This document shows, in pieces, positions 6,035-8,877 of a stretch of DNA of 8,877 nucleotides (within the stretch, counting starts at the first letter, position 1; the number at the start of each line of letters is the position of its first letter). A program made the translations under genes and the position numbers. Under the pieces are notes generated by a model that worked only from the letters and a program-made list of their open reading frames with translations, ran no database searches and was not told the origin of the DNA. Source of the stretch: Phaeodactylibacter sp964397205 (GTDB lineage: Bacteria > Bacteroidota > Bacteroidia > Chitinophagales > Saprospiraceae). The DNA lies in the NCBI GenBank assembly GCA_964397205.1, contig CAYNIT010000198.1, positions 1 through 8,877 on the forward strand, in the 5' to 3' direction.

Positions 6035-7435
6035 ATGAAGGAAGTGTTGTCGGTACTGCTCGGGCTTTTGTTGGGCCTGTCCAATGTGTGTGCACAACTG
6101 GAGCTGCGGGTAAGTGAGGTACCCGGGAATACGCCCGCCGGAGACACCCTTTACGTTGCGGGCAACTTCAATGGCTGGTCAGCGGGCGCCCCCGCCTATG
6201 CACTGAGCCAGGAAGAAGATGGGTACGCTATCACGTTCAGCCCGGCACCCGGCACGCTGCAGTTCAAGTTTACCCGTGGAAGCTGGGAAAAAGTGGAAGG
6301 CAACGCTTCGGGCGGTTTTCTTCCAAACCGCACGCTGGACTACGACGGTAGCCCGACGGTGGTGGAGCTGGCCATTCTGAGCTGGGAAGGGATGGGGGCT
6401 TCTACCGCTGAGGAGAACGTTCAGGTGCTGTCGCAGGAGTTTTACATGCCGCAGCTGCAGCGCGAACGGCGGATTTGGGTATACCTGCCGCCGGAGTACG
6501 AGGACAGTGGCCAATCCTATCCGGTCCTGTACATGCAGGACGGCCAAAACCTGTTCGATGAAAGCACCGCTGCTTTCGGCGAATGGGCAGTAGACGAGTC
6601 GCTGAACGCTTTGTTTGCCGAAGGAGACGATGGCATCATCGTGGTAGGCATAGACCACGGCGGCAGCCATCGTTTGGACGAATACTCTCCCTGGGTCAAT
6701 CCTGCCTACGGCGGCGGAGAAGGAGAAGCCTATATGGATTTTATCGTTGAAACCCTCAAGCCTCACATAGACGCTACTTATCGTACCCTACCGCAGGCCA
6801 GCAGTACGGGTATCGCTGGCTCTTCTATGGGAGGCTTGATCAGCTTGTACGGTTTTCTGCGGCACCCGGCTGTTTTCAGCAAGGCGGGAGTATTCTCTGG
6901 CTCGTTCTGGTTTGCGGAGGAGATATACGATTACGCGGCGGCGGCAATGCCGGCGGCGGGCAGCCGGGTCTATATGATTGCTGGAGCACAAGAGGGGAGC
7001 AACGGGCAGCAGGTAGGGGATATGCTGGCAATGGAAGCGGCCTTAGAATCGGCGGGGTTCGAGGCGGATGCGCTGCGGGCGGTGCCGCACGAAGACGGGG
7101 ATCACAGCGAATGGTACTGGCGCCGGGAGTTCCCCGCGGCTTACGAATGGCTCTTCGCGGATGCCGTCAGTGTAAGCGAGGAGGTATCGGTATCGCAGAG
7201 CGTCAGATTTGAAGTTTTTCCCAATCCTACGGATAGTGCTCTGCAGGTACGGCTCAAACAGCCCAAGCAAGGATTGTGGGTGGGGGTTTACAATTTGGAG
7301 GGAAAGCGTATAAGGCCCATGCAGCGCTTGGAGCACCCCGGATGTACCATCCAGGGGCTGGCGCCGGGTTTGTACTTTGTAAAGGTATTTGAAGGCCAAC
7401 AGCTGTTAGGAGTAGAAAAAGTGCTGTGCCGGTAG
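6035..7435 (+). CDS. Secreted esterase-D-type alpha/beta hydrolase with N-terminal carbohydrate-binding-like domain and T9SS sorting domain
   Basis: 466 residues from the ATG at 6035; an in-frame TTG at 5999 is rejected because the -7 box lies between them and the signal peptide starts at MKEVLS. The signal peptide covers 1-20 (ends VCA-Q). Residues 36-110 resemble a CBM20/CBM48-like beta-sandwich (DTLYVAGNFNGWSAG, then FKFTRGSWEKVEGN). Residues 125-376 are a putative esterase (esterase D / enterochelin-esterase-like): RRIWVYLPPEYEDSGQSYPV, MQDGQNLFDE, nucleophile elbow GSSMGG with Ser264, probable catalytic acid Glu320 in GAQEG, and His357 in GDHSEW. Residues 391-466 are a type A T9SS C-terminal domain (FEVFPNPTDSALQV, GVYNLEGK, GLAPGLYFVKV), which would send the enzyme across the outer membrane. 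The substrate is unknown; ester-linked groups on a polysaccharide are plausible. It is convergent with the next gene, 10 bp apart. Confidence 0.93.
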   Translation: MKEVLSVLLGLLLGLSNVCAQLELRVSEVPGNTPAGDTLYVAGNFNGWSAGAPAYALSQEEDGYAITFSPAPGTLQFKFTRGSWEKVEGNASGGFLPNRTLDYDGSPTVVELAILSWEGMGASTAEENVQVLSQEFYMPQLQRERRIWVYLPPEYEDSGQSYPVLYMQDGQNLFDESTAAFGEWAVDESLNALFAEGDDGIIVVGIDHGGSHRLDEYSPWVNPAYGGGEGEAYMDFIVETLKPHIDATYRTLPQASSTGIAGSSMGGLISLYGFLRHPAVFSKAGVFSGSFWFAEEIYDYAAAAMPAAGSRVYMIAGAQEGSNGQQVGDMLAMEAALESAGFEADALRAVPHEDGDHSEWYWRREFPAAYEWLFADAVSVSEEVSVSQSVRFEVFPNPTDSALQVRLKQPKQGLWVGVYNLEGKRIRPMQRLEHPGCTIQGLAPGLYFVKVFEGQQLLGVEKVLCR

Positions 7436-7445
7436 GGGCTGTAAT

Positions 7446-7628
7446 TTACTTGTCCTCGCTCTCATCGGTGCTGTCGTCGCCTATGACTTCGTACAAGCCT
7501 TTTTCCACCCGCTTTTCGAAATCTTTGCGGGGCACGGGCATTTTGCGGTTGAGGCTTGGGAACCTCAGGGTTACGGTTTTGGAGGTTTCTTTAAGGATAC
7601 GGACTTTGATACTTCTATTATCGACCAT
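7446..7628 (-). CDS. 60-aa conserved-looking small protein, paralogue of the 58-aa gene at 8638-8814
   Basis: 60 residues, basic N-terminal part (IKVRILKETSKTVTLRFP), central PRKDFEKR, GLYEVIG, then a very acidic tail (DDSTDESEDK). There is no signal peptide or membrane segment, so it should be cytoplasmic. It matches the 58-aa protein at the far end of the cluster at 25 of 50 ungapped positions, notably KVR-LK-TSK-VTL-F, PR--F--R and GLYEV, so it is very likely a real gene. The alternation of Val/Leu/Ile with charged residues suggests a small beta-rich fold. The function is not recognised; the setting near a cold-shock-domain gene suggests nucleic-acid-related work. It is the last gene of the minus-strand cluster and its stop lies 10 bp from the esterase stop. 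Confidence 0.8.
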   Translation of the reverse strand: MVDNRSIKVRILKETSKTVTLRFPSLNRKMPVPRKDFEKRVEKGLYEVIGDDSTDESEDK

Positions 7629-7660
7629 TGGTATAGATTTGATTTAGATTAAATAATGGA

Positions 7661-7698
7661 TTAAAACAGGGCGGGGCATTGCTGTTGCCCTGCGCCCC
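7661..7698 (-). terminator. Candidate terminator/attenuator hairpin with two overlapping stems
   Basis: Read on the minus strand just after the 121-aa gene, CAGGGC (7692-7687) can pair with GCCCTG (7672-7667) around a 14-base loop, followed by TTTTAA. This resembles a weak intrinsic terminator. An overlapping alternative, GGGGC (7698-7694) with GCCCC (7677-7673), cannot easily form together with the first. Termination here would cut off the 60-aa gene from its upstream neighbours. Confidence 0.4.
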
Positions 7699-7706
7699 AT
7701 CTTGGT

Positions 7707-8072
7707 TTAAAGATTGATCAAGGTGGCGTTGATGTCGTGCTGCTTCACGATACGGTCCGCAAAAGCGCGGTGGCCGTGGGGCGTGAAGAGGAAGAACTTA
7801 CCTTCCTTCATAGAAGCCAGGCGGTCTAACAGCTTCCATTTGGTGATGACTTCCTGCTTGTCTTCTGACTTCATCGCAATTTCGAAGTAGCACTTGTTGC
7901 CACGCATGACTGCGGTAATATCCGGAGTGATATAAGCTTCCTCCCCATTCTGTTGAGTCTTGAAAGAGGTCGGAGATTCAAATTCCTCCAGATTGGCTTT
8001 GACTTTGGAGTAGCCCTTTTTCTTGACCCACTCTACCGCCTTTTCGTAGAATTTTTCATCTTTTTCAGCCAT
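7707..8072 (-). CDS. 121-aa cytoplasmic protein, possible PD-(D/E)XK-nuclease-like fold
   Basis: 121 residues, no signal peptide or membrane helix. The N-terminal part is a Lys/Glu-rich helix (EKFYEKAVEWVKKKGYSKVK). The core reads YITPDITAVMRG (47-58), then KCYFEIAMK (60-68), then a helix VITKWKLLDRLASMK, then GKFFLFTPHGHRAFADRIV. A Pro-Asp at 50-51 followed by a beta strand and a Glu64 to Lys68 pair in the next strand is reminiscent of the PD-(D/E)XK core, as is the later strand-helix with a conserved-looking GH. The spacing is ExxxK instead of the usual ExK, so activity is doubtful and this is only a fold suggestion. It sits in the small-gene cluster, 46 bp after the 71-aa gene and 78 bp before the 60-aa gene. 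Confidence 0.8.
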   Translation of the reverse strand: MAEKDEKFYEKAVEWVKKKGYSKVKANLEEFESPTSFKTQQNGEEAYITPDITAVMRGNKCYFEIAMKSEDKQEVITKWKLLDRLASMKEGKFFLFTPHGHRAFADRIVKQHDINATLINL

Positions 8073-8118
8073 TGCCTGCCGTTTGTAATGAGTTGTTATA
8101 CAATGAGGTTTCTGAGTT

Positions 8119-8334
8119 TTATGTTGTCAGAGCAGCCGGCGTGGAGCTCTCCACAAACTTTTTACCGTCCCACTTTCCGAGCCACTCAATTTCTTTGCCT
8201 GCCTTTTCGTACTTCCGATAGGCTGCCATCGCAGCTTCCTTGGATTTGCGGTAAATGGTGATATTATTCGGTACGGATTTGATGGTAAAGTAGTATTTGC
8301 CCTTTCCCATCGAAAAGTTTTTACGCAATCTCAT
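8119..8334 (-). CDS. Small basic conserved-looking protein (KGKYYFTIKSVPNNITIYRKSKE type)
   Basis: 71 residues from an ATG at 8334, or 63 residues from an internal ATG at 8310 that gives the cleaner start MGKGKYYFTIKS; sequence alone does not decide. The protein is rich in Lys, aromatic residues and beta-branched residues (YYFTIKS, NNITIYRKS), followed by a predicted helix (KEAAMAAYRKYEKAGKEIEW) and a GKWDGKKFVES end, so roughly beta-alpha-beta. There is no export signal. I do not recognise a named family or function. It follows the cold-shock gene by 44 bp and precedes the 121-aa gene by 46 bp on the same strand. The basic charge would suit nucleic-acid contact, but that is inference. Confidence 0.75.
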   Translation of the reverse strand: MRLRKNFSMGKGKYYFTIKSVPNNITIYRKSKEAAMAAYRKYEKAGKEIEWLGKWDGKKFVESSTPAALTT

Positions 8335-8352
8335 AACTTTAATTTGGTGAAG

Positions 8353-8380
8353 AAAAAATGCGAAGCAGACCCGGTGGGTC
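8353..8380 (-). terminator. Candidate intrinsic terminator after the cold-shock gene
   Basis: On the minus strand GACCC-ACC-GGGTC (8380-8368) forms a perfect 5 bp stem that overlaps the TGA stop of the cold-shock gene. A second mini-hairpin TGC-TTC-GCA and a run of six T (8358-8353) follow. The stem is short and is not directly next to the T run, so termination would be partial at best. Confidence 0.35.
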
Positions 8381-8624
8381 AGGCTTGCAGCAATCGTACA
8401 TTCCGGGCTTCAAGCCCTTTTGCGCTGGCTTCTACTTCGAAGGCTACTTCGTCGCCTTTGGAAATTTGGTCTTCGAGATTGGTAACGTGCACAAAGACAT
8501 CTCTTTCCATATTGTCTGGCTCAATGAAGCCGTAGCCGCGTTTGCGGTTGAAAAATTTGACCCTGCCTTTCTTTTGCAGGGAGCCGTTGCTTTTGAAATA
8601 GTTCAGAATCTTTTTTAACCACAT
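8379..8624 (-). CDS. Cold-shock domain protein (CspA family) with a short N-terminal extension
   Basis: 81 residues. The cold-shock domain covers about 18-79: KKGRVKFFNRKRGYGFIEPD with the RNP1-like KRGYGFIE (28-35), then DVFVHVTNLE containing RNP2 VFVHV (43-47), and the closing strands GDEVAFEVEASAKGLEARNV. These aromatic surfaces bind single-stranded RNA or DNA, and the family melts RNA structure or protects nucleic acids. The first 17 residues (MWLKKILNYFKSNGSLQ) are a basic, hydrophobic extension not found in minimal CspA proteins of about 67-70 residues, which usually begin directly with the strand before GxVKxF. The gene starts 13 bp after the 58-aa gene. No long cold-shock-type leader is present between them, so any thermoregulatory leader would have to precede the 58-aa gene. 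Confidence 0.95.
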   Translation of the reverse strand: MWLKKILNYFKSNGSLQKKGRVKFFNRKRGYGFIEPDNMERDVFVHVTNLEDQISKGDEVAFEVEASAKGLEARNVRLLQA

Positions 8625-8637
8625 GCTTCAGTTCGTT

Positions 8638-8814
8638 TTATACTGCAGGTTTGATGGTTCCGGGATTGAGTACCTCGTACAGCCCGAGCTCTTGACGGTG
8701 ATTGAAAATGCTGCGGGGCAGCTGCATTTGGCAGTGTTGTTCTAAAAATAGCAGCGTGACGTACTTTGAAGTCGTTTTTAACACCCTGACTTTGCGGGAT
8801 TTGATTTTTGCCAT
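8638..8814 (-). CDS. 58-aa small protein, paralogue of the 60-aa gene at 7446-7628
   Basis: An ATG at 8814 opens 58 codons ending in TAA at 8640-8638. Key segments are KSRKVRVLKTTSKYVTLLF (5-23), MQLPRSIFNHRQ (30-41) and GLYEVLNPG (44-52). It aligns without gaps to the 60-aa protein with 25 identities in 50 positions, which supports it as a true gene despite its size. It lacks the acidic tail of its paralogue and is more basic. It is cytoplasmic by the absence of any leader. It lies 13 bp upstream of the cold-shock gene on the same strand and is probably co-transcribed with it. The 63 bases between its ATG and the right edge show no clear TAnnTTTG box, so the promoter may lie beyond the window. 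Confidence 0.78.
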   Translation of the reverse strand: MAKIKSRKVRVLKTTSKYVTLLFLEQHCQMQLPRSIFNHRQELGLYEVLNPGTIKPAV

Positions 8815-8877
8815 TTGGGTTGCATTAAAAGTTTAAACGTGAATCGATATGAGACCCTCCGTTTTAGATGGAAATTT

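Noticed and set aside
6179..6766. 195-codon minus-strand frame opposite the esterase
   Set aside because: Antisense to catalytic parts of the esterase whose protein sequence is unmistakable.
8815..8877. Search for a promoter or cold-shock leader upstream of the 58-aa gene
   Set aside because: The 63 bases contain a GTTTAAAC palindrome but no TAnnTTTG box or convincing structure; the region is cut by the window edge.

Overview
The window looks like chromosomal DNA from a member of the Bacteroidota, most likely an aquatic Saprospiria-type organism (the Lewinella/Phaeodactylibacter/Haliscomenobacter group). The signs are a type IX secretion C-terminal sorting domain, a TAnnTTTG-type -7 promoter box, a periplasmic two-component propeller protein with a Y_Y_Y domain, LVIVD-repeat propellers, and an ECF sigma factor paired with an anti-sigma protein that carries its own beta-barrel. 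The genus is inferred, not shown. I see no mobile element, CRISPR array, rRNA or tRNA.

Left block (1-5929, all minus strand). In transcription order it encodes an LVIVD-repeat propeller lipoprotein (4649-5929), a small outer-membrane beta-barrel (4048-4644), an ECF sigma factor (3480-4034), and a protein with a short cytoplasmic N-terminus, one transmembrane helix, a long disordered Pro/Ala/Ser linker and a C-terminal beta-barrel (2255-3490). After an 84 bp gap comes a very large periplasmic sensor gene with 14 propeller repeats and a Y_Y_Y domain, which leaves the window at base 1. The first four genes are tightly packed (4 bp gap, 13 bp gap, 11 bp overlap) and form one likely operon. The sigma/barrel pair matches the dual membrane-spanning anti-sigma (Dma) architecture known from Bacteroides. 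The co-transcribed lipoprotein and second barrel are candidate partners of this trans-envelope signalling unit, and this is the most interesting part of the window.

Middle (5930-7435). A 105 bp divergent intergenic region precedes a plus-strand secreted esterase (6035-7435): signal peptide, carbohydrate-binding-like beta domain, esterase-D-type alpha/beta hydrolase with a GSSMG nucleophile elbow, and a T9SS sorting domain. A TATCTTTG box lies just upstream of its ATG.

Right block (7446-8814, all minus strand). Five small genes are visibly more A/T-rich than the left block. In transcription order they are a 58-aa basic protein, a cold-shock-domain protein, a 71-aa conserved-looking basic protein, a 121-aa protein with a possible PD-(D/E)XK-like core, and a 60-aa protein. 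The 58-aa and 60-aa proteins at the two ends are clear paralogues (25 identities in 50 ungapped positions). The block looks like a nucleic-acid-related small-protein cluster around the cold-shock gene, with two candidate terminators inside it.
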